The notes: generated by a model not told the origin, from the letters alone. 64,000 bases of DNA from Labilibacter sediminis (GCF_005877885.1 NZ_VCHY01000001.1:496001-560000), one strand, 5' to 3'; counted from the stretch's first letter, positions 8,443 through 17,043 are shown. Translations and numbers: made by a program.

Positions 8443-8835
8443 CTACCAACTATCTAAATCTTTTTGAATCTCCTTACCTTTCTTAAGGTTCTTGGGGTTG
8501 TACTTTGAATTATCTAACCTTGTCTTTCTTCGGTGATGGTAATCACACAACGATTGTAGATTATCGTAGTCTAATGCTAATGGGTCAACCTCTGATTGTA
8601 TTGCTTCTATATGGTCAACCATAACTGCAGGTGTTAACCTACCTGTTAATATATTGCAGTGTTCACACAATGGATTCTGTTGTAGTTTGTAGTTCCTTAA
8701 ATCAACCCATTGTTTACTATTATAAAATCCTGTTAGAGAAACCTTAGTATATTTCTTTTCTCTATTCTCTTTATATTGTTCATCAACCCAAGACCAACCA
8801 CTCTTTTTATTCTTCGGTTGTCCGTACTTCTTCAC
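8443..8835 (-). CDS. Phage HNH endonuclease
   Basis: The 130-residue protein contains FYNSKQWVDLRNYKLQQNPLCEHC, then VMVDHIEAIQSEVDPLALDYDNLQSLCDYHHRRKT. These are the two Cys pairs (PLCEHC and the C of SLCDYHH) and the DHI / N / HH residues of the HNH family found beside phage terminases. Related proteins such as HK97 gp74 assist terminase in cos cleavage. It precedes the terminase genes across the candidate cos gap. The start codon overlaps the small ORF upstream. Confidence 0.9.
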   Translation of the reverse strand: MKKYGQPKNKKSGWSWVDEQYKENREKKYTKVSLTGFYNSKQWVDLRNYKLQQNPLCEHCNILTGRLTPAVMVDHIEAIQSEVDPLALDYDNLQSLCDYHHRRKTRLDNSKYNPKNLKKGKEIQKDLDSW

Positions 8836-8893
8836 CTGTTATCAACTCCTTTACTTTGCCATTGTCAACAACTATTGTTATTTCCTTATCCAT
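8807..8893 (-). CDS. Very small ORF (28 aa) overlapping the HNH gene
   Basis: The frame begins MDKEITIVVDNGKVKELIT and ends VRTTEE. It overlaps the HNH start by 29 nt and the membrane-protein stop by 8 nt, so it fills the gap between those genes completely. Its sequence resembles the short 'VDNG' proteins found in many low-GC phages. It may serve translational coupling. Support is weak because of its length. Confidence 0.35.
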   Translation of the reverse strand: MDKEITIVVDNGKVKELITGEEVRTTEE

Positions 8894-9119
8894 TACGTTG
8901 ACCAATATATTTTAATCTCACCTTATTATATATCTTCTTTACTCTATTCTTTACCAATACCAACACTAATAATATACTATTGATGTATGTTAGATTAGTA
9001 AGTATGAATGATAATATAGTACTACCATATATAACAACAGGTGTTAGTACAATGATTAAGGCTATTACTAATAATATAGTTGATACCTTAATAGTTATTT
9101 CTTTATTCATAATACCCAT
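8886..9119 (-). CDS. Small phage membrane protein, unknown function
   Basis: 77 residues with two hydrophobic segments, VSTILLVIALIIVLTPVVIYG (about residues 12-32) and ILSFILTNLTYINSILLVLVLV (about 35-56), and a basic C-terminal tail (KNRVKKIYNKVRLKYIGQRNG). The positive tail suggests both ends face the cytoplasm. It could be a holin-like or superinfection protein, but no endolysin is visible next to it. Residue 4 (ATG at 9110) is an alternative start. Confidence 0.6.
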   Translation of the reverse strand: MGIMNKEITIKVSTILLVIALIIVLTPVVIYGSTILSFILTNLTYINSILLVLVLVKNRVKKIYNKVRLKYIGQRNG

Positions 9120-9125
9120 TTCATA

Positions 9126-9302
9126 TTACTCTTTCTCTTTAGTTTCTTCATCAGGTTTATTTAATCCTTCAACATCTAAACCTTTAATGATTTCATTTAG
9201 TTGGTTAGGTGTAATTTGTACTATTGCATTATTTACAACATTAACCAATGACTGTAATGCTTGTGCATCTACTTTTAAAATTTGTCTTTCTTTATTCTCC
9301 AT
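9126..9302 (-). CDS. Small acidic phage protein (58 aa)
   Basis: The frame MENKERQILKVDAQALQSLV continues for 58 codons to a stop at 9126 and contains AIVQITPNQLNEIIKGLDVEGLNKP and a glutamate/lysine-rich end. It lies 6 nt upstream of the membrane protein start on the same strand, with normal prophage codon use. Not recognised; predicted helical. Confidence 0.55.
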   Translation of the reverse strand: MENKERQILKVDAQALQSLVNVVNNAIVQITPNQLNEIIKGLDVEGLNKPDEETKEKE

Positions 9303-9382
9303 ATCTATATATTTTATTTAATTATTAATTAATAGGCAGCTAATATATTTAAGCACACTACCTATGTTATATAATTGTTTAA

Positions 9383-9535
9383 TTATCTCTTTCTTAAATT
9401 TATTTCAATATATCCTTCTTCATACTCAGTATTGATTATTACCTCAATTGGTATATCATTTTTGTTTAGAAATTCCAACACAATATTTTCTATTGTATTA
9501 TGATACTCTTCTTTTTTTATTATATATTTTTCCAT
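9383..9535 (-). CDS. Small phage protein (50 aa)
   Basis: A 50-codon frame, MEKYIIKKEEYHNTIENIVL at the start and EVIINTEYEEGYIEINLRKR at the end, starts 4 nt after the methyltransferase stop. Tight spacing on the same strand and a regular helix-strand pattern suggest a real gene. Function unknown. Confidence 0.5.
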   Translation of the reverse strand: MEKYIIKKEEYHNTIENIVLEFLNKNDIPIEVIINTEYEEGYIEINLRKR

Positions 9536-9539
9536 ATCT

Positions 9540-10328
9540 CTATATATCTTCTTTATAATCGAAATTCACAACCTCACATAATGGCTTAACACCTTTCCAA
9601 TCATCTAAATAAATTGAAGTATCCACACCAACACCAAACTGAAAATGAAGATTAGTTTCTTTAATAAATTTCTTTACTTTGCTTGATAGTCTACTACCAT
9701 TATCCTCTGTTCTCAAATCTTCATAATAATGAGCACCTGAATATTTAAAAGGTGTTGAATTTTGAGGAACTAAGAATGAACCATAATCAGCAATCTTACT
9801 ACCTATCTCCATTATCTTAAATTCAAATTCTGATCCCTTGTATTTTAGTTCGTTTTCACTATCAACATATTGTGCTGTTTTAATCTTTCCGAATGGTGGG
9901 TTGCTTATTACCTGATTGAATTGTCCTAGCTTCTTTAACTCATCTAAATCTAAAGCTGACATTTGAACCCATTTAGCTTTTGGTAGTATCTTCTTACCTA
10001 CTTCTATATAATTAGGGTTTAGCTCAATACAAGTAATATCGCTTTCCTTATAATTATATTCACATAAAGTATAATGTGGTAATGATAACGCACCGATACC
10101 TGCACATAAATCAATCAGGTGGTTATCATCTTCATATATCTCTAAATTAAAATCCCTTGCTAAATAATAAGGTGTAAAAAATGCACCTGCAGCACTGTTT
10201 AAGTTCTCTGCTCCTTCGTGCCAATTCTCCAACACAAATAATTTATCATCAAATGATAGTTTATCTTTTGCTAGTAAGTCTAATGCTTGTTGATGTTTTC
10301 TTAACTCATCCTTGGTAAGTTTTGCCAT
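9540..10328 (-). CDS. DNA adenine-type methyltransferase
   Basis: 262 residues. The AdoMet-binding motif I is DLCAGIGALSLP near residue 88, preceded by GAFFTPYYLARDF, an entry typical of N6-adenine methyltransferases ('F.TP..LA'). Motif IV is VISNPPFGKI near residue 140, the NPPF form of gamma-class or MTS-type enzymes. No restriction partner is adjacent, so this is a solitary phage enzyme, probably for protection from host restriction or for regulation. The target sequence cannot be read from the protein. Confidence 0.85.
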   Translation of the reverse strand: MAKLTKDELRKHQQALDLLAKDKLSFDDKLFVLENWHEGAENLNSAAGAFFTPYYLARDFNLEIYEDDNHLIDLCAGIGALSLPHYTLCEYNYKESDITCIELNPNYIEVGKKILPKAKWVQMSALDLDELKKLGQFNQVISNPPFGKIKTAQYVDSENELKYKGSEFEFKIMEIGSKIADYGSFLVPQNSTPFKYSGAHYYEDLRTEDNGSRLSSKVKKFIKETNLHFQFGVGVDTSIYLDDWKGVKPLCEVVNFDYKEDI

Positions 10329-10401
10329 TATATATAATTCTCTCTACTCTTATAGTGTATGAGAGTGTCATATATGTATTACAATTCTTATTTATTTTAA
10401 T

Positions 10402-10962
10402 TTAAATAGCAGAACCTTCAAACTTCTCTTTTAACATCAATATATATTCATCTATTATTGTATTTTCATACTCGTTAATTGAATACATATCATCCTTTTC
10501 ATTAATTACTGATAGTCTATTTTTCTCTTTTATATAACCCCTTCTATTATTCATACCTTCTATATTTCGAATAGATTTATGAAGGTTATATTCTTTATCA
10601 ATCGTAATATCTTTCAACATCATTTTCAAAAACTGTTGATGTATTCTATCAATTAATTCATAACCATTACCATCAATTTTACCTTCTTCATTTTTTAATC
10701 TATTCTTTAGCTTATTTAGTAGCTGTAGGTATTGTGTTTCTATCTCTGTTCTTTTCTCATGAGAAATTGGTGAATAGGTTGTTATTTCATCATCTTCTAA
10801 ATATCTTTTATCAATGCTTTCTTTCTTTATCTGATTGATGGGATTTTTAAATAAAATCGTTTCAATCTTCTTATCACTTATCTTAAAGTATTCTTTTGCA
10901 GCTTCATAACCATTATCATATATGTATTGATCTAAGGTTTCAGGTGTTATATTTATTTTCAT
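10402..10962 (-). CDS. Phage protein of unknown function with possible HTH start
   Basis: The 186-residue charged protein begins with TPETLDQYIYDNGYEAAKEYFKISDKKIETIL, which could be a helix-turn-helix. The middle, LLNKLKNRLKNEEGKIDGNGYELIDRIHQQFLKMMLKDIT, reads as long helices. It precedes the methyltransferase on the same strand. A DNA-binding or late-regulator role is a guess; I do not recognise the family. Confidence 0.6.
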   Translation of the reverse strand: MKINITPETLDQYIYDNGYEAAKEYFKISDKKIETILFKNPINQIKKESIDKRYLEDDEITTYSPISHEKRTEIETQYLQLLNKLKNRLKNEEGKIDGNGYELIDRIHQQFLKMMLKDITIDKEYNLHKSIRNIEGMNNRRGYIKEKNRLSVINEKDDMYSINEYENTIIDEYILMLKEKFEGSAI

Positions 10963-10998
10963 AGTTTATGTTTTGTTTATATAGGTGAATAAATTTTT

Positions 10999-11397
10999 TT
11001 ACTCACCTGTAGTTTTATTATACACTTCAATTAATTTTTTATAATCTTCAAATGACATTACTGCCAATTCACCTACTTTCAAAAATCTACCACCATCACT
11101 TTTTTTTGTTCTTTTGTTGATGAAGACATTTAATTTATCATCCTTTGGCATATGTTCTAACACCTTTAAGTAATTGGGGTTATTTGCTGTTGTCTTTATT
11201 TGGTAATTGATGTATATATCATTGGGGTTTTCAGTTGTTATATCAACTCCTTGACTGTCAAGATAGGTTGATATATTTCTAGTGGTATATAGTTTTTCTT
11301 TATAATACGGTTGAAGTTCTTTTATTACTTCTCTTTCATATGATGAACCACGTGCTTTATTGTTATTTGTTGGCATATTCTTTTTGTTTTTGTTCAA
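10999..11397 (-). CDS. Predicted PD-(D/E)XK nuclease (Holliday-junction-resolvase-like)
   Basis: 132 residues. The pattern KARGSSYEREVIKEL (glutamate-bearing first helix), then TTRNISTYLDSQGVDITTENPNDIYINYQIKTT gives an E...GxDI...QxK arrangement, the catalytic core of archaeal-type resolvases and related phage nucleases. It is common in phage early regions for recombination or concatemer processing. The upstream gene's end overlaps its start by 35 nt. Confidence 0.65.
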   Translation of the reverse strand: MNKNKKNMPTNNNKARGSSYEREVIKELQPYYKEKLYTTRNISTYLDSQGVDITTENPNDIYINYQIKTTANNPNYLKVLEHMPKDDKLNVFINKRTKKSDGGRFLKVGELAVMSFEDYKKLIEVYNKTTGE

Positions 11398-12019
11398 TTT
11401 CTTTTTTTAGTTCTTCGTATTGTTTTATTTTTTCTTTAGCATTAATACATTTTTCTTTTAGCATTGAAAATTTCTTATTTAATTTATCTATTTTATATTC
11501 ATATATTTCTATTTTAAAAACATCACTTACATTTGCTTTTTCAATTTTCAATGCTTGTATTTCACTCTCTCCTTTTATTATTCTATTATTTATATCATAT
11601 AAATTATCCTTCAATGACTCTGCATTATAATTGAAATACCATCTCAAATAACCATATGTAATTAACAAACCATTATCATTTACTATTTTTGAAAATTTCC
11701 AATTATCAAAATCGAAATTTGGAAATCCTAAACTACCATCAACAAAACGTTCTAAAATAACAGAATTCACTTCCTCATTTACAGAAGTATTTATTATTTC
11801 TCTAATTAGAAAAGTTATAGCTTCATTCTTTATTTCTGAATCACATACACCAAGTTCTACATATAGACCATCCTTTGTATGTGTTATTCTATAACCTTTT
11901 GAAAGATCATTAATTAATTTACTACACATATCTCTTATTAAATCTTCTTCAACATCAATTTTTTTACTAAAAGGATTTAGATAATTATTTCCTTTCTTTC
12001 TTCTTCCAAATATTCCCAT
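11363..12019 (-). CDS. Phage protein of unknown function with C-terminal coiled coil
   Basis: I use the start at 12019 (MGIFGRRKKGNN); a frame from 12046 adds nine residues. The first 150 residues form a mixed fold (EDLIRDMCSKLINDLSKGYRITHTKDGLYVELG, ILERFVDGSLGFPNFDFDNWKFSKI). The last 75 are a clear coiled coil (EIQALKIEKANVSDVFKIEIYEYK... EQYEELKKEIEQKQKEYANK). Not recognised. The C-terminus overlaps the nuclease gene start. Confidence 0.6.
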   Translation of the reverse strand: MGIFGRRKKGNNYLNPFSKKIDVEEDLIRDMCSKLINDLSKGYRITHTKDGLYVELGVCDSEIKNEAITFLIREIINTSVNEEVNSVILERFVDGSLGFPNFDFDNWKFSKIVNDNGLLITYGYLRWYFNYNAESLKDNLYDINNRIIKGESEIQALKIEKANVSDVFKIEIYEYKIDKLNKKFSMLKEKCINAKEKIKQYEELKKEIEQKQKEYANK

Positions 12020-12060
12020 TGTTTTATATAATCTAATTATTCCCATATCATTATTATTTT

Positions 12061-12207
12061 TTATAAATATCTCTTTTTTAAAAAAGCTGTTAATACATTA
12101 TTGATTAAATCACTTTTAGTTACTCCTTGTCTTTTACTCTCTATTATTAGTAGAGCATTTAGTCTTTTTTTTGCCCTAAATGCTATCATTTTATCCTTTG
12201 TTATCAT
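12061..12207 (-). CDS. Small protein, possible ribbon-helix-helix regulator
   Basis: A 48-codon frame: MITKDKMIAFRAKKRLNALL, then SKRQGVTKSDLINNVLTAFL. The spacing (a beta-like 'MIAFRAKKRL', helix, 'GVTKSDLINNVL' second helix) fits the ribbon-helix-helix fold of Arc/CopG-type repressors. It is in the early region on the same strand as its neighbours. Length makes the assignment uncertain. Confidence 0.5.
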   Translation of the reverse strand: MITKDKMIAFRAKKRLNALLIIESKRQGVTKSDLINNVLTAFLKKRYL

Positions 12208-12236
12208 CTTTTCTTTTTAATTTGTTATACGTAATT

Positions 12237-12524
12237 TTATAATGAATCTTGATTTTTTTTATTAAAATTTTCCGTTCTTTTTTTAACTCTTTGCTTTAGG
12301 TGTGTACATATCATCTTTCTACTTAATTTTATTCTTTCTAATTCGTTTAACGTTCTCATAGTTTCTATTTTTTTATTATTGTTATTATTAATTTCTTCTG
12401 TAAAATCATTTACAAAAAGTGATTCAAGTACTGTTTTAATTTTTTCTTCTTTAGTCATTGTCTTTTGTTTATTATAAATAGTTTCGTTTTCAAAAAAAAC
12501 CCACTTTTTTAAAATTATTTTCAA
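12237..12524 (-). CDS. Small basic phage protein
   Basis: 95 residues as written; an internal ATG at 12458 (MTKEEKIKTVLESLF) may be the true start, because the first 22 residues look like translated spacer (KKWVFFENETIYNKQK). The C-terminal half is basic (ELERIKLSRKMICTHLKQRVKKRTENF). Unknown function. Confidence 0.4.
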   Translation of the reverse strand: MKIILKKWVFFENETIYNKQKTMTKEEKIKTVLESLFVNDFTEEINNNNNKKIETMRTLNELERIKLSRKMICTHLKQRVKKRTENFNKKNQDSL

Positions 12525-12530
12525 CTTTTT

Positions 12531-13073
12531 TTATTTGGTTGTGAATGGGTGGTTGATTATAATATCTGAATAATCTTTATTAACCTCTATTACATTCTTT
12601 TGTCGTGTCCTTTTGTCGTTGGGGTTGTTGTTGATTGGGTAATTCTTTATATGAGGTTGCCAATATGTACACCCTCTTTCTTTTTCATGAATCACCAATT
12701 CCATAGATAGAAGTGTAACACAATCTGTATAGAAGGTTAACAGGTATGGTTGAATTCCTTTATTTAATGCTGTTTTAAAGGTTTCTATTTTACCTTCCCA
12801 TTCTAGTAACATAGTGCTATATTGGTTGATACTAATACCCCTGTTTTTGCATTCAATTAGCATTTTAGTGCTTCCTGACTTAATCAGATAATCAAATGAT
12901 GCATATTCATCAACTGTTGCTAGTACATCATTATCTATACTAACATCATTTCTTAATTGTAGGAATTGAAGAAAATTATCTAACTCTAATTGTTTTTCTC
13001 TATTGGTAGGTGCTTCTACATCATTTATTTTAATTAGTTCTTCACCTAGTGCTTTATATTTTTTTATTTCCAT
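12531..13073 (-). CDS. Predicted PD-(D/E)XK-type phage protein
   Basis: 180 residues. EYASFDYLIKSGSTKMLIECKNRGI (about residues 57-80) has a D...ExK arrangement expected for restriction-like nucleases. The remainder includes MLLEWEGKIETFKTALNKGIQPYLLTFYTDCV, which could complete the core, and CTYWQPHIKNYP. It is the first gene of the leftward early run beside the divergent pentapeptide gene. Nuclease activity is inferred from the motif alone. Confidence 0.5.
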   Translation of the reverse strand: MEIKKYKALGEELIKINDVEAPTNREKQLELDNFLQFLQLRNDVSIDNDVLATVDEYASFDYLIKSGSTKMLIECKNRGISINQYSTMLLEWEGKIETFKTALNKGIQPYLLTFYTDCVTLLSMELVIHEKERGCTYWQPHIKNYPINNNPNDKRTRQKNVIEVNKDYSDIIINHPFTTK

Positions 13074-13282
13074 TTGTATCTATTATTTGATAATAAATAC
13101 AAGGAAAAATCAAAAAGTCACCTATTCAGAAAAAAAAGTATAAAAAAAGGTGATAATCAATTAAGAAAATCACCCGTATAGTGTAACCAATACATTTATA
13201 TGCAACTATGTCTTGACTTGCACTTTTAATCTTTCATAATGTTTATATTTACATAGATATTACAAAAGAAAAAACAATAACA

Positions 13283-14617
13283 ATGAGTGAGGAAAGCAAA
13301 ATAAATGTTTATGACAATTCGGAATATGAAAAAATTCCAAAAAATGACTTAAATAATGCAAAATTAATTTTTAAAAATGTTTTAGTTAAACAAGGATTTA
13401 GTTTTGATAAACCTGTTGTCAATACATTTAACACAGATAATGCAACAATTTGTGGTAAAATAGAAAACAAGAAGCACATTTTTGAACAAAATTTTGAATG
13501 TAATAATTCTAAGTTTTTAGACGAATTTAGTTTTAAAAGTTCATTAATAATGACACCTATTAAAGTTTCATGTTGTAGATTTTTAAATGATGTAGATTTT
13601 TCAAAATGTAGATTTCAAAATGGAATAATAGTTGAAAATTCTATTTTTTTTGGAAATGTTAAATTTGATGATTCTCTTTTGTATGGATCAGTAAAATTTA
13701 ATGGCACAAAATTTTTAGGCGGTGTTAGTTTTAAGAATGCTAAATTTATTGATTCAGAAGGTGGTAATAATTCTAAAGTTGATTTTATTGGTTGTAAATT
13801 TGACGGAATTATAGATTTTAACAATACTACTTTTAATAGACTAGTTGATTTTTACAACAGTGAGTTTAAGACTAAAATTGATTTTTATAGAACTGATTTT
13901 TTCGGAGTTGTTGTGCTATCAGGCTCAATTTTTCATCAAAATACACTTTTTACATATTCTACATTTAAAGACCTTGTAATATTCCGTCAAGCTAAATTTA
14001 ATGAAGGATTAGATTTATCATTAGCTAACTTCTACACCAATAGTGATGTTAATATATTTGGATTAAGATTGAAAAATTTCAAGAGTAATGATGATGTTAG
14101 AAAAGATGATGATACATTTAAAGATGAGAAACTAAGAGAAAAATATTTTTACAATATTCCTTATTCCAATAAACGAGAAACTTTTAGATTATTAAAGAAC
14201 TATAGTACAGTTCAAAATAATAAAATTCAATCATTGGATTTCCACCAACTAGAAATGAAATCTTTTTCAGAAGAAATTGCGTTTTTTAGAACTCTTAAAT
14301 GGCACGGTAATAAATGGATAATTAATTCTTTCAATAAATATTCTAATTACTATGGTTCGAGCTGGTTTCAGGGCACTTTATTTACATTATTTTGTGGTGT
14401 ATTATTCTTTTCCCTTGGATTAAGCCAAATCACACCAACTAACGATTTTTCTTATTCCTATTTCTTTAAGTTCTTAAACCCCACTCACAGTCCCGATTTA
14501 ATGGATGAATTTAATCCAACATTTAGTTATTACATTTGGGATTATTTAGGAAGAATATTTATAGGTTATGGCATATATCAAACAATTGCAGCTTTTAGGG
14601 GATATACAAAAAAATAG
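13283..14617 (+). CDS. Membrane pentapeptide-repeat protein, probable prophage cargo
   Basis: 444 residues. From about 70 to 250 the sequence repeats five-residue units centred on F or L (VDFSKCRFQNGIIVENSIFF, SVKFNGTKFLGGVSFKNAKF), the pattern that folds as a right-handed quadrilateral beta helix. A charged linker follows (KSNDDVRKDDDTFKDEKL), then a helix region and two membrane segments (WFQGTLFTLFCGVLFFSLGL and YLGRIFIGYGIYQTIAAF). It runs against the surrounding prophage genes, has its own upstream gap with a near-consensus -7 (TATATTTA, 13244-13251) and ends at a hairpin. This layout fits a gene expressed in the lysogen. Function is not known; exclusion or defence is a guess. Confidence 0.75.
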   Translation: MSEESKINVYDNSEYEKIPKNDLNNAKLIFKNVLVKQGFSFDKPVVNTFNTDNATICGKIENKKHIFEQNFECNNSKFLDEFSFKSSLIMTPIKVSCCRFLNDVDFSKCRFQNGIIVENSIFFGNVKFDDSLLYGSVKFNGTKFLGGVSFKNAKFIDSEGGNNSKVDFIGCKFDGIIDFNNTTFNRLVDFYNSEFKTKIDFYRTDFFGVVVLSGSIFHQNTLFTYSTFKDLVIFRQAKFNEGLDLSLANFYTNSDVNIFGLRLKNFKSNDDVRKDDDTFKDEKLREKYFYNIPYSNKRETFRLLKNYSTVQNNKIQSLDFHQLEMKSFSEEIAFFRTLKWHGNKWIINSFNKYSNYYGSSWFQGTLFTLFCGVLFFSLGLSQITPTNDFSYSYFFKFLNPTHSPDLMDEFNPTFSYYIWDYLGRIFIGYGIYQTIAAFRGYTKK

Positions 14618-14640
14618 GGTGCTAAACACCCTTATTTTTA
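14616..14640. terminator. Hairpin between converging genes
   Basis: AGGGTG/CACCCT forms a 6-bp stem with a 5-nt loop, followed by TATTTTT on the plus strand. It overlaps both stop codons and could end both transcripts. Confidence 0.45.
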
Positions 14641-15152
14641 ATCCTTAACAACCAAGACTTTGTTAGATTCTGAGCTTTTTCTATATCAAAAACCAACTTC
14701 CCAAATGTCACAAACATAACACTTAACTCATCTTCATTTAATGAATCTAACCTTGACATATTTTCATCAATATAACTATCAATTTTTCTTATTGGTCTAT
14801 TAAAAAAAAGTTCATAATCCTCTGACGTTTGCCTATCTAAATAATTAAATAAATTAGGTCTTAACATCCAAGAGATATTTCCATAACAATCCATAGAAGT
14901 ATATACAAAAGGTTTCCTATCTACTTTTCGTTCGAGTTCTTCTTCAATAGATTTAATAAATAAACATACTCTCTGAAACTTACAGCTTAAAATTTCAGAT
15001 AACAATTCAAACATCCCTCTATAAACAACATCTATTTTATCATCCTGAAAAAAGCCGTTCATTAATTCTCTTAAAGAATAAGCATCTATTTGATTAACCT
15101 TTCCATCTTTTAACATTTCATCGTAATTTACATCATTATTCATCATATTCAA
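14622..15152 (-). CDS. Phage protein of unknown function (176 aa)
   Basis: A mainly helical protein. It has an acidic start (NNDVNYDEMLKDGKVNQIDAYSLREL), a middle with KFQRVCLFIKSIEEELERKVDRKPFVYTSMDCYGNISWMLRP, and a C-terminal helix SLNEDELSVMFVTFGKLVFDIEKAQNLTKSWLLRIK. It converges with the pentapeptide gene with only 4 nt between stop codons. I do not recognise a family. Immunity or lysogeny roles are possible from its position but unsupported. Confidence 0.55.
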   Translation of the reverse strand: MNMMNNDVNYDEMLKDGKVNQIDAYSLRELMNGFFQDDKIDVVYRGMFELLSEILSCKFQRVCLFIKSIEEELERKVDRKPFVYTSMDCYGNISWMLRPNLFNYLDRQTSEDYELFFNRPIRKIDSYIDENMSRLDSLNEDELSVMFVTFGKLVFDIEKAQNLTKSWLLRIKNKGV

Positions 15153-15358
15153 TTTTAAAAATTATTAATCCTATACAATTTTATCATTTAAATTCATCAT
15201 AAACAACATTCTAAATCCTCAATTTAAATATATCAAACATATTTTACACCCACTATTCTTGAACGTCATATCTATTTAATTACTAGATTCTTATATCTTA
15301 TTTAGAATGATTCTATTTTTGACTTATTGTAAATTTCATTGCTTCATCTATCTTTTCA

Positions 15359-16363
15359 TTAATTAAGTCTACTTTCAATAAATGAAATTGCATTTTTTAG
15401 CTTTCCTTCCCCTACTGTTTTTTTAAAGTTTTCCAACTCTTTACATTGAGAAAAAATGTTTTCATTATTTTTTATTTTGGTATTTATATTTTCTACAGAT
15501 GTATCAAAATCACCTTTCTTTTTATTCATTTCTAGCAACATATATAGAGTTACAAACTCAATTTCAGAGTAATTATTCCTGTATTTTGGTAAATGATAAT
15601 GATGGTTAGCTAGCACATTATAGATTGTTGACATTTTATTTGGCTTTACTATTATTTTATCATTTGTAGGTGTTTCACTTTCTTCTATACCTATACTATT
15701 AACAACATTCAGTATGCTTTTATCATCGTTTTTAGCTACATTTACTGGTCTTAAATCATTTGTTGGTGTAGTTGTATCATTTTCTTCTGTTTCTTCGTTA
15801 TTACGGCTCACATATTCACTGTATGATGATATATTATAAATATTCTTAAGTTCTTCATATTCTTTTATATCTTCTTCATCAGCTAAATCATTTTTAATTA
15901 ACTTTTCTAATTTTTGAAAAATCTTTATATCTTTTTGCTCCATCATTATATTTGCTGTTGATGAAATGTTACATTTTTTTAGTTGATCTATAATATATTC
16001 ATCCTTCAACTCATTAATTCTATCTTCTATTGGATTTATATTTATTGTAAAATTTTCACCATAACCTTCAATATACCCTGCTTTAATCATTTGATCAAAT
16101 GACTTATTAACAGTCTTTATATCTATAGATAAAATTTTACTAATTGCAGTTTTCGTCAACATTCTAACTATTTTTGTTTTTGGGATTATTGAATTATTGA
16201 TAGTGAAAATAAGTATTAGTCTACTATATACACTAACATCTAAACATTCAATCATACTAACGTGCTTATTGGTGTAGTTGTAATTTTTCTTTTCTTCTGT
16301 AGCGGTGTACATTACATTTGCTCTAAATGGTTTTCCATTTTTTAAATTTTCTTTGGTTTTCAT
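15359..16363 (-). CDS. Winged-helix protein, possible replication initiator or regulator
   Basis: 334 residues. Residues about 30-110 read as a winged helix-turn-helix: SMIECLDVSVYSRLILIFTIN, then TAISKILSIDIKTVNKSFDQMIKAGYIEGYGENFTI. This is the form seen in phage replisome-organiser and Rep-like proteins. The rest is a charged linker (NNEETEENDTTTPTNDL) and a C-terminal helical domain (YNVLANHHYHLPKYRNNYSEIEFVTLYML). It lies next to the repeat-rich control region, which it might bind. No other replication gene is visible here, so the role is inferred. Confidence 0.55.
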   Translation of the reverse strand: MKTKENLKNGKPFRANVMYTATEEKKNYNYTNKHVSMIECLDVSVYSRLILIFTINNSIIPKTKIVRMLTKTAISKILSIDIKTVNKSFDQMIKAGYIEGYGENFTININPIEDRINELKDEYIIDQLKKCNISSTANIMMEQKDIKIFQKLEKLIKNDLADEEDIKEYEELKNIYNISSYSEYVSRNNEETEENDTTTPTNDLRPVNVAKNDDKSILNVVNSIGIEESETPTNDKIIVKPNKMSTIYNVLANHHYHLPKYRNNYSEIEFVTLYMLLEMNKKKGDFDTSVENINTKIKNNENIFSQCKELENFKKTVGEGKLKNAISFIESRLN

Positions 16364-16426
16364 TTTGCTCTAAATTTTAATACTTCTAATAATTTTTCCT
16401 TCTCACATTCTAAATTTTAAAGGAAA

Positions 16427-16478
16427 TTCAACAGGGGCAAAAATTAGAGCTTATGAGTGCTGAAAATCCCCTGTTGAA
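16427..16478. promoter_or_regulatory. 11-bp inverted repeat upstream of the winged-helix gene
   Basis: TTCAACAGGGG (16427-16437) and CCCCTGTTGAA (16468-16478) are perfect complements separated by 30 nt. They lie 64-115 nt upstream of the start at 16363, so they may form an RNA hairpin in its leader or be a two-site operator. GC-rich arms stand out in this AT-rich stretch. Confidence 0.5.
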
Positions 16479-16785
16479 GTTGTAAGTGTTAACATTTTAA
16501 TCATCTTACTACGATTATAAATAGATAACCAAATCAAAAAATTTAAATTAAAATTCATATTTAACATCTTTTAACGTTTCCTATTTGGAAATCTAATTTA
16601 TAATACTTGTGGCGTTACATACGTATTTGAAGAAAAAAGGTTACAGATTTAATTGGGTATTATTTAAAAAGATTATTATTCATTTTAAAGGTGATTTGCT
16701 GGCTTATCTTTTTATTGAAGTGTTATCATGCTAACCAATACCATTAATTAATTATTTAGCCTATTGAATTATCTTATATTGGTAG

Positions 16786-16881
16786 TGTATGGATATAATA
16801 GTTAGATAATATAGTTGGATAAAATAGTTAGATAAAATAGTTAGATAATATTGTATGGATATAATAGTTAGATAATATAGT
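16786..16881. repeat. Perfect 30-bp direct repeat with partial copies between
   Basis: Bases 16786-16815 and 16852-16881 are identical (TGTATGGATATAATAGTTAG, then ATAATATAGT). The spacer holds two shorter copies of the AATAGTTAGATAA core. Period of the full copies is 66 bp. This is iteron-like and lies in the large non-coding gap of the prophage. Confidence 0.75.
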
Positions 16882-16888
16882 ATAAAGT

Positions 16889-16965
16889 GGGATAAATGAC
16901 ATTTTAACAATGTAAACAGGGATAAATCCCATTTTAACAATATAAACAGGGATATATACCATTTT
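16889..16965. repeat. 30-bp tandem repeat, about 2.5 copies
   Basis: Units start at 16889, 16919 and 16949 (the last is partial). The core is GGGATAAATnnCATTTTAAC with a TAAACA end. The first two units differ at only a few bases. Exact 30-bp phasing keeps the sites at nearly constant helical face (about three turns), as expected for protein binding sites. Confidence 0.75.
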
Positions 16966-17043
16966 GAATTATTTATTTAATAATATCCAATGGTGATTAT
17001 TTAATATGAAAATTGGTTATTATTTAAGAAAAATAGTTAATAT

